A DNA stretch of 64,000 nucleotides from Morinoia aosen (lineage: Eukaryota; Arthropoda; Malacostraca; Amphipoda; Talitridae). Every line of letters begins with the position of its first letter. Position 1 is the first letter of the stretch. Shown piece by piece: positions 51,204 through 61,668 of this stretch. The stretch spans positions 70,637,436 to 70,701,435 of the forward strand of contig CM059564.1 in assembly GCA_030386875.1 (NCBI GenBank), in the 5' to 3' direction. The notes below the pieces were generated by a model. It made no database searches. It saw nothing but the letters and a program-made list of their open reading frames with translations, and was not told the origin of the DNA. A program made the translations under genes and the position numbers.

Positions 51204-51937
51204 CCAATGCATAGACGTTTCATATTTCTCCAATCCCGCAAGGATCTTCACTGATCTTAACCGAACTGTGATGTGTTGACGATCGGGTGCAACTTCTTTT
51301 TCCTTGCACTTGACAACGGTTGTTTAATTTCATTTGATAAAACTTAAAAATAGTGACAGAGTTTCGTAATCCCAATAACCCTTCAATTCATTAATAATTA
51401 GAAAAACATAACTTGCTATTGTTAGACGTAATATAATTCGACTGTCTAACTTATTAATCATGAATATAAAAACGAAATTCAAGTTTGAATCCACCTTAGT
51501 TGAAGTTTGCTACAACACTTCTTGATGACATGTTCATTAGCGAAATATGTACTCATATTTTACTAGCCGTAATTGAAAAAAAAGACGTCTAAAACGTATT
51601 TATTCAATCATTATCACCATTGAAAAAGTGCAAAATCAAAAATCAAGTACAAAAAATAAAATAAATATTTTTAACAGTCCAGCTGTGTGCGCAACGCCTA
51701 AACGAAGTCCAATGCTGAAATAAATAGTCGTACCTCGACGTACGAGTGCCCTAACTTACGAGGTTTTAGAGATACGAGTCACACCTTTATTTGAAAACAG
51801 CTACGTCGATATGGTTTATTGATATAAGCCCTCGGCTAGGGATGTAAAAAGAAATTATTATCATCGGGTGAAGTTTAGCCACAAGTAATAATTGGACAGA
51901 AAGATGCTCATGTACGGCTATTCAATAAAATCAACTA

Positions 51938-51967
51938 TTTAAACAATTTAAACAATTTAAACAATTT
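51938..51967 (-). repeat. 3' tail of the LINE, (TTTAAACAA)3
   Basis: Three head-to-tail 9-bp units lie at the extreme 3' end. Two are present in the copy at 851. Such tails arise from template slippage at the start of target-primed reverse transcription (known for CR1-like elements). Confidence 0.85.
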
Positions 51968-52346
51968 ATTTACCACAGGTGATACAGAGGTAGAATGTTT
52001 CTTAAGTCTAGTACAATGGTTAAATTTGAGTATAGCTACCTGTGGGCCCGAACAAGTTCAGCGACTTCTAGGGCATCCTATCATCACGTTATTCTAAGGT
52101 GTACAATAATGTTTAACCTAGTTTACTTAACCTAGTTTCGCATTAGACTGATCATTGAGATAATTTACTCGATATTTTATGCTGTATTTTACAATATAGG
52201 TCAAATCGGCTATATCTAACAGTATGTTCGATAAAACGATTCAAGAGCAGACTGAAGATCGGTTATGTTACCCAAAGCAAGTTACATTATTACATTATCA
52301 TTAGTTACATGTAGGAGGCAAGATTTGACATGGTGATCTTACACGA

Positions 52347-55300
52347 CTAGTATTCTGATAGGAAGTGAGACTCAAGATGTCTTTTGAATACTTTGTACGA
52401 ATTACATTTACGGATCTCCGCAGGTATAGAGTTCCAAGTTTTGGTTCCAACGAAGAGGATACTGTGTTGCGACCGGGCCTTCGAATAATAAGGAAGCATG
52501 AATTTACTTCTATTTCGGGTTAAATGGTTGTGATGACCAGTTTGCGCAGTCAATAATTGCCTTAGGCTATTGTCGCCATCATTTCTTAGTGTTTTGTAAA
52601 TGAAATTACAGATGGAGATTTTGTAGAGATCCGAAAGTTTAAGTATTTGTAAATTTTTGAAAGAATCATTTGTGTGAGCATTATATTCTAGGTTCTTTAC
52701 CGCTCTGACAGCTCTTTTCTGCAGAGTAAAAATTTTGTTGGTTTTATTTTTATCAGTTCCGTGCCACGCTTCTATTCCGTATTGCAAGCATGGAGAAATA
52801 AGCGTTCGGTAGAGCATTTGTAAAGCTGTTTCAGGCAGAAAATTTTTAACTATATTCAGGATTCCGATGGATTTTGATAATTCAGAACTAATATGAGTGA
52901 TGTGCTCTTTGAAGGTCAGATGTTTATCTACTATGATGCCCAGAAACTTACATGAGTTGGTTTCTTCGATTTCACCTTCGCCAATTTTGATGCAATGGAA
53001 GAGATACATCTTTCATGTATGAGAATGTAATATAATTTGTTTTATCAATATTAAGGCTTATTTTATTAGCTTTGAGCCACGATGAAACCTTATGAAGTTC
53101 ATTATTTATACTCTCCACAATCATAGCGGGATTTTGGTTCGGAAGGACCGCAGACAGCGTACTGTCATCGGCAAAAAGTATGAATTTGAAGAATGATGTA
53201 GATTTTACAATATCATTGATAAAAATCAGAAACAGGAGAGGCCCAAGAACAGATCCTTGTGGAACTCCATGGCTAATTGTCTGTGGGTCTGATTTTGCGT
53301 CGTCAATGACAACGTATTGCTTCCGATTTGTTAGGTATGATCTGAACCAATCATGGGCAATCACTCGAATGCCATAACAGTGTAGCTTCGAGAGTAGTAT
53401 TTTATGGTCCACACAATCGAATGCTTTTCGAAAGTCAAGAAATACAGAGAAGACAGGCTTTCCTTCACCTATATTAGAAAAGAGGAATTGTAAATGATTT
53501 AATATAGCCTGTGTTGTTGATTTTTTAGAGCGAAAGCCGTATTGTTTATCGTAAAGAAATGTTTTTTGTTCAAAATAAGAGTACACTTTTTTGTACACAA
53601 TCTTTTCGAATACTTTGCTAATAATTGGTAGTACGGAGATAGGTCGATAATTGTTTACACAGGTTTTTTCACCACTTTTAAAGATAGGGGTTACTCTAGC
53701 AACTTTGAGGGAGTTCGGGAAAGTGCCTAGTGAGAGAGACTGGTTAATAATATTTGATATCATCGGGGCTACAATGTCAGCAATAACTTTAAGTACTTTA
53801 GTCGGAAACGTTTGTAGCCCACTCGATTTATTTTTCATGTTGTTTATGCACGTAATTACATCGGAGGAGTTTGTAGGCGTGAAGTAAAAGGAGTTGGGTT
53901 CTCGAATATGATCCATAAATTCCAGGTGATCAGTAGGTTCACTTGGAATACCATCAGCTATAGTTTTCCCTACGTTTACGAAGAAGTTGTTAAAGAGATT
54001 AGCAATTTCTTTCTTCTCATGGTATTTCACATTATCTTGAATGACGTATTCAATTTTCTTTTTATCGGCATTATTCGGTTTACAGCAAGAGTTAAGGAGA
54101 TGCCAAGTCTTTTTAACGTCAGTTTTGAATTGAGTAAACTTGAGCGTAAAGTAGTTCTTTTTTGATGTTCTTATCTGGTTTGTTACATAGTTTCTGAATC
54201 GGTTATATGTTTCTCTAGATATTCGCCCTTCGCAAAGGAGGGCTAGGTACGCTTGACGTTTCTTTATATTTATTACGATGTCTCTAGTAATCCAGGGCTT
54301 TTGTTTATTTTTCGGGGTAACTGTACGAGTTACAATTGGACAACACTGATTGTATGCGGTCATTATAGTTTCAGTCAACTTTACTACTGCTTCATCAATG
54401 CTCGTAGCATTATAATTTTGTTGAGAGATGTGCAATGTAGGCATTGATTCTTCTAGAACGGTGCGCATTTCTTCAAGATTTGATTCGTTTATTTTACGAT
54501 ATGAGTAAGTTTCAGCCCGTGCCCTGGTGCAAGCAATATAGACATTTTTCTTAATAAGAAAAACTGGGAAGTGATCTGATAAGTCAGAAGTAATTATTCC
54601 AGCAAGAAAATTACTTGGGTCTGTCATAAAGATATTGTCAAGCAGCGTAGCACACTCTGAGGTTATTCGTGTAGGCTTTGTAATGATCGGAAGGAAGGAT
54701 TGAGACTGAAAGGTTGTTAGGAAATTAGAGATTGGTTCATAGCTTTCATGTTTCAGTGGATCATAATTGAAGTCACCGCATATTATTATGTCATTGTATA
54801 AGGGCCTGTTGAACTGAGAAATAATACGATTCAGCTCATTCAGGAAGGATATAGGACAGGCTGTAGGAGGCCTATACACCGTTCCAAGCACAATGCGTTT
54901 ACCATCTCTAGACAGTTCCACGAAGAGTGATTCTATATGATCCTGATTCATTGTTGCACTTGCTATGGTTCTCGAGTCTATGTGGTTAGATATATATGTG
55001 CTGATGCCTCCGCCCCGCTGGTTTTTTCTTAGCGAATGGTAACCATGATAATTTTCAAATCGAATCATGTTTTTAGTCGAGTCATCTAGCCAGCTTTCGG
55101 TGAAGCTAATCACGTCTAGGTTATACTTAAGTTCAGTAATAGTACATTGTACCTCTTCCAATTTTGGATAGAGTGACCTACAGTTCCAACACAGGAGTGA
55201 GAAATCTCGGTCAGTTATTCGTATAGTTTCGTTGAATTTTGATAGATTAGTATACCTACACTCTTGAGAGTCGTTTAGGTTTGGATATATTCTGTTCGAA

Positions 55301-55350
55301 TGATTGAGATCTGGGTCGATTTCCTCGAATATCTCAGGGTGATCAGTCAT
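52347..55350 (-). pseudogene. LINE ORF2: endonuclease/reverse transcriptase with one frameshift
   Basis: The ATG at 55350 directly follows a stop codon (TAAATG). The first frame runs 792 codons; after a 1-base shift the frame continues to the stop at 52347, about 1,000 codons in all. APE-type endonuclease occupies residues about 53-265: N56 in CWNCRSL, E85 in FTESW, Y159-R160 in GTVYRPP, D193 and N195 in GDFN, D259-H260 in SDLSDHFP. Reverse transcriptase spans about 545-785: NNYRPISVLP (566), FLDFRKAFD (Asp639), GVPQGSVLGP (695), FADDS (Asp728-729). A C-terminal domain of about 210 residues follows in the second frame, with FTLQKRAVRAV and WNSIPAEIRK. The extra A lies at about 52994 (TGCAATGG here, TGCATGG in the copy at 42209). 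All catalytic residues are present, so the shift is the only obvious defect. Plus-strand frames here are shadows. Confidence 0.93.
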
Positions 55351-55896
55351 TTAAAATTAGTTAACAGTAAGAAGTAGGTACTATAGAGCTTAAAAACGAA
55401 ATACAGAGTCAAGCTTTAAGGGATATTCCTGTCTAAAAAACTAGCTTATGAAGTACGAGAGAATAGAGTATTAAAAAATCTAGTGCGATTACGTGAGTAC
55501 ACATAAACTCAGTCCATGAGCGAATAATATTGGAGTTCAATATCACAACATTGGTGTAAACAGATTGCCGCATGAAGGCGTTTTTACGAGTTCACATACA
55601 ACAGGTAATAAGTTTTAAAGATTATAACGACAATGATATAATCAGCTAATATGGTTTACGCGTAATAATAACTTTAGTGGTAAAAAAAGAAAAAAATTCA
55701 CAGTAACATTGGGATGTGAAAAAATGCTGATTGCGTTGTTTCAAAAGTTCACACATAGCTGTCATAAATGTTTACAAACACATCTGTTATACATTTGTAT
55801 AGATTCAGGTTAGACTAACATCAAGTTGAGTTTAAACTGACACGATACCTAATTGAGGTTAAATTAACACGAAACTGACATATCTAATTTAGGGGA
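55351..55896 (-). other. 546-nt non-coding spacer between LINE ORF1 and ORF2
   Basis: AT-rich, with stops in all frames and no protein motif. LINE ORFs usually overlap or lie within tens of bases. The copy at 42209 is truncated before this region, so it cannot be compared there. Confidence 0.75.
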
Positions 55897-56730
55897 TCAC
55901 CTAGTCTGGTCACCCATGACCTGCTTCGATGTCATATTAAGTTGTTGCATCAGGTATTGCTCGAGGTCATCTGGCGTGTTGATCTCGCGGCGTCTTGAAT
56001 CTTGGTTTCCGGGGTTGAATATGAAAATGTTTCCATCCTGTGTTCTTGGGATTCCAATTTTATCCGGGAATTTCCTTTTGGCCATCCTCAGAATGTACAT
56101 GACGTTAGCTCGTGAAGGTATGAGGTATTCATTTATGAAGAAGAACTGTGGTTTCTTTTCTCGGCAGGCGTTGAGAATTTCACGTTTTTTGTTATAATGT
56201 TTTAGTTCAAATGCAATGTTTCTTTGATCTACGTTCCCAGTTATTGTTTTTTCCCCCATTCTTGTAGCTGACGTAATGTCAGTGTCGAAGAGGTCAATGT
56301 TGATCTTGTCCTTCAGGAGCTGGCAGACTGTATCCTTACAGATTTCGCCTGCGTGAGATTGCGGTATTTCCCTTCCAGAAATGACGAGAGTACATTTTTT
56401 GTCTTCAATGTCTCGGCGCTGATCATTTTTTTCAAACTGGTCGAGGCGGGAGGTTAAGCTATCTATTTTCTCATTCTGTTCTTCGAGAATTTTTTTGTGT
56501 TCCGCTTCTTTTGTTTCAAATAGCGTTTTAAGGTGGCTTATTTCATTTTGCATTTGAAAAATATCACTATTAAATTTTGTCATCACTGAATCGAAGTATT
56601 TTATAAGGACAGAAACCACTTCTTTACCGTCTTTCGTAAGGCTAGACACATCAGGGTATTGACCAAACTTCGGTTGAAACTCGATGCTGTTGTTGCTGCT
56701 GTTGTTGGTACTGCGTCGTTTGTTAGTCAT
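55897..56730 (-). CDS. LINE ORF1 protein (coiled coil plus RRM-like domain)
   Basis: It encodes a 277-residue protein. The frame stays open to 56784, but that extension begins with GTG. The first ATG is at 56730, which is my chosen start. From the N terminus: a basic Ser/Asn-rich leader (NKRRSTNNSSNNS); a predicted coiled coil (about residues 42-104, heptad-like MQNEISHLKTLFETKEAEHK onward); then an RRM-like segment (about 112-200) with KKCTLVISGREI and ATRMGE, followed by NIAFELKHYNKKREIL; and a C-terminal domain ending near HGD-free sequence QQLNMTSKQV. No CCHC zinc knuckle is present. ORF1 proteins of this LINE group bind the element's RNA as multimers and form the transposition particle with ORF2. 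The frame is intact. Its plus-strand shadows at 55916 and 56684 are not genes. Confidence 0.88.
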   Translation of the reverse strand: MTNKRRSTNNSSNNSIEFQPKFGQYPDVSSLTKDGKEVVSVLIKYFDSVMTKFNSDIFQMQNEISHLKTLFETKEAEHKKILEEQNEKIDSLTSRLDQFEKNDQRRDIEDKKCTLVISGREIPQSHAGEICKDTVCQLLKDKINIDLFDTDITSATRMGEKTITGNVDQRNIAFELKHYNKKREILNACREKKPQFFFINEYLIPSRANVMYILRMAKRKFPDKIGIPRTQDGNIFIFNPGNQDSRRREINTPDDLEQYLMQQLNMTSKQVMGDQTR

Positions 56731-56950
56731 CTTGAAGATTGAGGGAGTTCGGTCGTTGTGTAAACGAGGGTTGAATACTCTCACACTTTTGAGGGAATAT
56801 TATACTCTTAGTTTGATTATTTTTATATATGGGGTATTTAAATCACATTCGAATACTCAGGACGAGAGTGGGTACCCATTTAGGTTAGAGGTACATTCTT
56901 TCTAACAATAGGCACTTTGTTTCGGAGCGAGCGCCACACCCGTCCTCACC
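56731..56950 (-). promoter_or_regulatory. Probable LINE 5' UTR / internal promoter region
   Basis: The segment upstream of ORF1 contains a GC-rich leader (about 56915-56950, GGTGTGGCGCTCGCTCCG on the minus strand) followed by AT-rich sequence. LINEs carry an internal promoter at the 5' end. The role is inferred from position only. Confidence 0.45.
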
Positions 56951-59840
56951 CGTCTTATTCCTATTCAGTGTATCAATGAATAATTGGGCCTAATTTAAAA
57001 CGCGCTGATCCCTTTAGAGCAGTAAAATTTTCCTGCTATCTGGTCTTACTGAAAACTCTCCGAAAAAATTGAGTTGTAGCTTAAGACATCACTTTGAGTG
57101 ATATTATCATCCAGCCTTTATCCACTAATAATGAACAATGAAAGCCGTAGATTTATTAATCATCGACTTGACTTACTGTTCGTTGCGAGAGTTGACATTT
57201 TATTTTCCATCTATCTTTTTTCTTTTGCATGTGGTATTTCCATTTTCATTCTATTGATGAAATTTCCTAAAAATTCTGCTCTCTTTCGATTATCGACATC
57301 ACCACTATATAGGGGTGTTTTTTTAGATAAATCAAACAGCCATCAAATCCCGAGTATGCATTTGGTCTGTATCAATTTCTCTAGGTCAGAATTTCAACGG
57401 TTTTATTTATTCAGGTGTGGACAGCATGACTGAGCTCACCAAGTCATTTGTGAAGTTTTATAACGTAATTCTTAATGCGCGAAATTGAAGGGAAACTCAT
57501 CCAGCGAACCCATGTTTCCAGTTAGTCGTGAGATTATGGCACATCGTTTGTCAGAAAAGACTTTACCGTTTCACTTCTGTCGAAAAATTCATCGAAGTGC
57601 TTTCCTGCAGACGCAGAAACAAGACCAGGCGAAATCTGTGCCTGGGCATAATTCGCCGCATCGATCATGGCCCGTAATTCCAACTCGGGGAAACTTTAAT
57701 GGAGCATGTCAAAAACTGCCATAGCTCACGCAAATGGCAGTCGCTGAAATTAGCATTTGACCAGCCTCAGCCTCGCAGCTCCGGTCTCGTTCAAATGAGT
57801 TGCGCCCTGCCGCTGACAACAACCAAATGATGACTTTGTTGGAGGCATTGGCAACTGTAACTCCAGTATAATTATTGTGAGGCGACTTCGATATAATTGA
57901 ACTTCCCAAGTATTTTCCTCATATATCAGAAAGTAATTTCTAGTCTTTAAGTGTTCGATCGATATGTTTGCACAGAATTTAAATATGTAAAATGAATTTT
58001 CGTCACTGCTTTACCTCTTCACATAACTTTAGAATTCTTTATAACGTACTAACTCTCGAAATATTGTCTTAAGCACAATTTCTTTGTTACACTTGAAAAA
58101 TATTTTCCATACATGCATCTCCGATACAATTAATAAAAAGCTCTAAAGTATAGTTAAAGAAACTAGCATTTTATGTCGTTGCCTGAAAAATGGACTAACG
58201 AGTAGCATATCTAAAGCTATTGCTTCACAAATGGCGTTCTGTTCAATTATAACTAGCAGAACGGAATTTCGTTACTGGATTTACAATGAATTGAAACATG
58301 AGTGATTTGAATTCTTCCGACGATAGCGAGTACAGAGATAGTAAAACATTACAAGATGAGATAGATTAATTTGTTGGTATTTAAATAGGTTCATTCATTG
58401 GCTGAGCCCTAATAAAATACTCAAGATTGACTCATTTTCATAACTGAATACGCAGAGATTATAACCTAGACAGACCCAGGACTAACAATGTGTAGTGCTC
58501 TTCCTTAGTTACCCCTAAAATCTCATTTCTAGTCATGCAACTGTTCAGTATTTTTATTATGTACCTATGTAAATTTATGCAAAAAAAAGTACCCACTTCG
58601 CCGCGTATCACCGATACCTACAGCCGGAGAAGTATAAATGTAAGGCCGCTGCTTCACTCGCCTCAAACGGAACTCAATGGCCGAAGCAGCAACAACACCT
58701 GACCTTACAAATGCGTGGAATGGTGCAATGAAAAGACACTAGACATTCCCATAAATCGAAAAATCTTTAACTTTATATTAATGTATAATGCTTCAACGAA
58801 TTACTGATTTTTGCAGAAGAGACGTATGATAAAGAATATTTTACAATGAATAACGATGAGACATTTCAAGTTTCTTCCAAAGAGCACGACTTATTCTAGA
58901 ACTAAGCTGGCAACTATAGAAATATATCATGCTCTCACTCTATGAAATTAGTTAAAAAACGCATTTTATCTTCAGAAGCTTCACTTGTTCCTTCTACATC
59001 AACAACATAAACGATTCTCTCGTTTCACAGTTTTCAAGAACAGAAACTCCGTTCCAAACTCGTCAACGACGTCTGCAATGAATCACTTGCACGCACTACT
59101 ATAGTTGCAACTGCGTCAATCAGGTACGTGTATTGAAGAAAAAAAGTACTCACCCATGAGATTTTACTGACAGACTGAAAATCTTACTGCAATGAAATTA
59201 TAAACTGATACTAGACCAATGCATAAAAACTCTCTAAGATTATTATTCATAATGGATAAGATATTGATGTAAACTAAAGAAATAGATTTTTACCATAAAT
59301 AATTCACAAACGACACGAACATGTATTGTTCATGAAAACAATTAATCGATTGCAATTAATTCGTTTTCAAATGCTTCGCATGCTTTCTGTTTCTGGAAGT
59401 TTGTACTTAGCATTAGGTTAAAATTATTTTTTCCTCCATGAAATTACCGAACACCCAAAACTGAAATAGTTTCAGCAAACAGTTACTCGTATATCTTTGA
59501 CCGCATCAAACCTCTGACTCCCAATAAGTGAAACGACTAGAAAATGCTCAGTTTTGTACGCAACGTTGAATTAAAAATGAAAGTTGAAAAATTCGACGAA
59601 ACATGCTAAGAAAGGTCAAAACAAGTCGATAATTTCTCGACGTAGTTAAAAATTGAAAAACAAGCATTCAGTACAAAGCAAGTGCACACAAGAACAACAT
59701 GAAAAACTAAAGACCAGGTAAAAGCTCGTCTTAACGAGAAATCCCTTGGAAAACCTTCAAAATTTACCAAAAAAACATTTCGACTTTAGAAAAAGTTTTG
59801 AAAGACTGTCCTTTGAGCTCGTAAAAACAAAAATAAATTG
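56951..59840. other. Unassigned stretch
   Basis: Frames at 57098-57433 (111 codons) and 57485-57724 (79 codons) have no motif I recognise. 57480-57860 is slightly GC-richer, as is 58600-58720. No RNA gene or repeat was identified. Confidence 0.4.
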
Positions 59841-59844
59841 TTTC

Positions 59845-60313
59845 CATGCGATACCTCTCGTGCTATTTGGAGTTCGGAGTAGACGGCTTATGAACCTAAA
59901 AATACTATTCAAACTGTTAAGTAGAGGTGTTGCATAAAGATTTGAGGATGCTTTACCTTGCATGAAACTGGCGCACTGAACATCATTGAAGAAATTATGG
60001 ATGATGTCCTGTATATCGTCACATTTTGGAGAAAAATATCATCATGAGTCCGAAGTATTTTTAAAAATCACACAGACCTACAGCCCTAGACGCGAGGCCA
60101 ATCTGGCCGCCGAATGGTAAAATTAACTAAAAATATTTTTTTTCCAGTGGCCTAGTCAATCTCCAGGCCTTAACCCCCTTCGAAAATATATGAGTGAAGA
60201 AAAACCAGGTCAAGTAATGATGTCCGATGAATCTTGCGGATTTGAAAAACTGTGCATTGAAGAATGAACGCATATGTCACCACTATAACTGGCGTATACC
60301 CTCCAAGACAATA
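59845..60313 (+). pseudogene. Tc1-like transposase relic interrupted by a mariner-type element
   Basis: The + strand, with several frame changes, gives TAYEPKNTIQTVK (59892 on), GCFTLHETGALNIIEEIMDD (about 59945-60004, normally 'GCfs..GtG.L..IeGiMd'), VLYI, then QWPSQSPGLNPLRKYM (60149-60195; normally 'eWPSQSPDLNPIEnlW', with the Asp read as Gly and the Glu lost). FEKLCIEE* (60240-60267; the Trp of 'EEW' is a TGA stop) follows. The text reaches the 'SMPRR.Q' region (read VYPPRQ) and stops at the TA where the next element begins. Clearly inactive. Confidence 0.75.
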
Positions 60314-60315
60314 CA

Positions 60316-60841
60316 GGGTGTCAATAAAGTCGAGGTGCAATTTGAAATTACTGTAGCTTTGAAACTATACATGATAGAAACAATCTGTTAGCTGAATTAG
60401 AGAATTAACTGTTTCTATTTGCGCCTGATTAGTAAATATTTTGTTAAAAAATATGTTTTATGTAATATTAAAGGCTTTGAATCTTGTCTAACAAACCAAC
60501 TTATCACCCGTGGTTTCGAGGAAGAGGTGGTCCATTATCATAGCCTCCACGTTCCCCAGATTTGACTCCTTTTGATTATTTTTTATGGGGGCATGGGAAA
60601 ACATGAGTGTACGCGACAAGACCTCGCTCATTGAGAGTCTTGATAGGTAAAATTAATGCTGTGCTCTCAGACATTAGTGCTGACTGATGATGGCAGGCAT
60701 GTAGAAACCTATAAGGCTGTAATAAATAAATTTAAAAATCGAATGGCTCTTGTTTCTAATGCCTTGTACAGATTGTTTCTATCATGTATAGTTTTAAAAC
60801 TACAGTAATTTCAAATTGCACAACAACTTTATGGACACCCT
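60316..60841 (+). mobile_element. mariner-type element with ~73-bp TIRs and a transposase remnant
   Basis: The left TIR 60316-60388 and right TIR 60768-60841 are inverted repeats with few mismatches. The outer ends read CAGGGTGTCAATAAAGTC and, reversed, GGGTGTCCATAAAGTTG. The inner ends share CTATACATGATAGAAACAATCTGT exactly. TA flanks both sides (60314-60315 and 60841-60842), the IS630/Tc1/mariner target. The total of about 525 bp is too short for a full gene. It inserted into the Tc1-like relic at 59845-60313. Confidence 0.9.
60505..60700 (+). pseudogene. C-terminal transposase remnant inside the TIR element
   Basis: The + strand reads WFRGRGGPLS*PPRSPDLTPFDYFLWGHGK (60511-60600), then after a stop VYATRPRSL, and INAVLSDISAD. 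This is the C-terminal part of an IS630-type transposase common in insects ('W.gRGgPi.WPpRSPDLtPlDFFLWG..k..VY...p..l..L...I..A...i'), with the third acidic catalytic residue in SPDLTPFD. The rest of the gene has been deleted, so the copy depends on an enzyme supplied elsewhere. Confidence 0.85.
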
Positions 60842-61210
60842 ACATAATGGATGAACTACGCACATGCCAAATCCGGCCCGCGACCGTGCAAAATAGTAAT
60901 TGAAATAGCTAATTTAGAAAGCGTGTGCTCGCTCAAGGCGTGTCCTAGGCGACTATTCTAGAAATTATAGATAATGGCAGAAAAATTAAAACAGTTTTGA
61001 CCCTTGGAACATACTAGAGTGATCAGTATGGCCCTAAGGCTAGATGGTTTGGAGACCCATGCACTGTTTAATAACACACAGCTGTTGCTTGCCTGCTTGC
61101 CTTGTCTGTCTCTGTGTCATGATGCCTAATGACCGTATCTGTGATACGAGTTTCGCCAGTGCACATGTACAACAATATTTTTATACGTATTCCATCCGTC
61201 CTAATACGTA
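60842..61210. other. Unassigned spacer
   Basis: No motif was recognised. The interrupted Tc1 relic does not visibly resume here. Confidence 0.45.
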
Positions 61211-61668
61211 CTAAGTGCATGTTTTTTTTAAAAACGGGACTCAAAAAATCGTGAATAACTTTTAATGCGAAGAACGGATTTGTGAAAACAAAACGGATCC
61301 TGAAATTTTTCTACTTCATTTTGTACCCACGTATTCACGATACAACTGTAAAAATAAGAATCAGAGGACACAGTAAAATTCATCCTGGTTTGAAACGGCT
61401 GCCCAGATGACGAACTGGACAAAGGAACAATAATTAGCTTTCATAAGCAGTGCATACTTCTCTAATGGAAGGCGCATTGTCCTAGCTCAGCGAAGTTACA
61501 TGAGAGAGTACAACCACTGCGCTGGGGCAATGCTGAAGCTCAAAAATAAATACCCAAATAAAATATATAAATCTCAGGATTCTACTGCCGTTTTGTTTTC
61601 AAAAATCCGTTCATTGCATCAAAAGTATTGAAGATTTTATCGGGTCCCGTAATAAAAAAAGCACCCTG
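61211..61668. mobile_element. TIR element (MITE), about 458 bp, with TA flanks
   Basis: The left end CTAAGTGCATGTTTTTTTTA followed by ACGGGACTC matches the reversed right end CAGGGTGCTTTTTTTATTACGGGACCC. The match extends inward for about 100 bp (shared GAACGGATTTGTGAAAACAA / GAACGGATTTTTGAAAACAA). TA is present at 61209-61210 and 61669-61670. There is no transposase text inside. The right terminus CACCCTG is mariner-like. Confidence 0.85.

Larger units (their letters stand above)
50301..51937. other. Unassigned stretch with local repeats
   Basis: No gene was recognised. It contains the 120-bp-spaced duplication at 50760-50960 and the short tandem repeat at 51169-51203. The motif CGACGTACGAGTGCCC...AACTTACGAG near 51737-51775 resembles subterminal sequence of pogo/Tigger-type elements, but I cannot confirm it. 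Confidence 0.4.
51938..56950 (-). mobile_element. Near-complete CR1/Jockey-group LINE (about 5 kb)
   Basis: Reading on the minus strand there is a GC-rich 5' segment (about 56890-56950), ORF1, a long non-coding spacer, ORF2 with APE-type endonuclease and reverse transcriptase, a 3' UTR of about 400 bp, and a tail of three TTTAAACAA units (as read on +) at 51938-51967. A short-unit repeated tail instead of poly-A is characteristic of CR1/L2-like LINEs. The 5' limit is approximate: it is placed where the GC-rich leader ends near 56950. No target duplication could be fixed. The nearly open ORFs and the close relative at 42209 indicate a fairly recent insertion. Confidence 0.9.

Noticed and set aside
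51737..51775. pogo/Tigger-like subterminal motif (CGACGTACGAGTGCCC...AACTTACGAG)
   Set aside because: A single short motif with no partner end, target duplication or transposase. It may be coincidence.
53180..54447. Several plus-strand open frames over the LINE
   Set aside because: They are antisense shadows of ORF2. The same pattern recurs in the 43425-43622 copy because the DNA is homologous.
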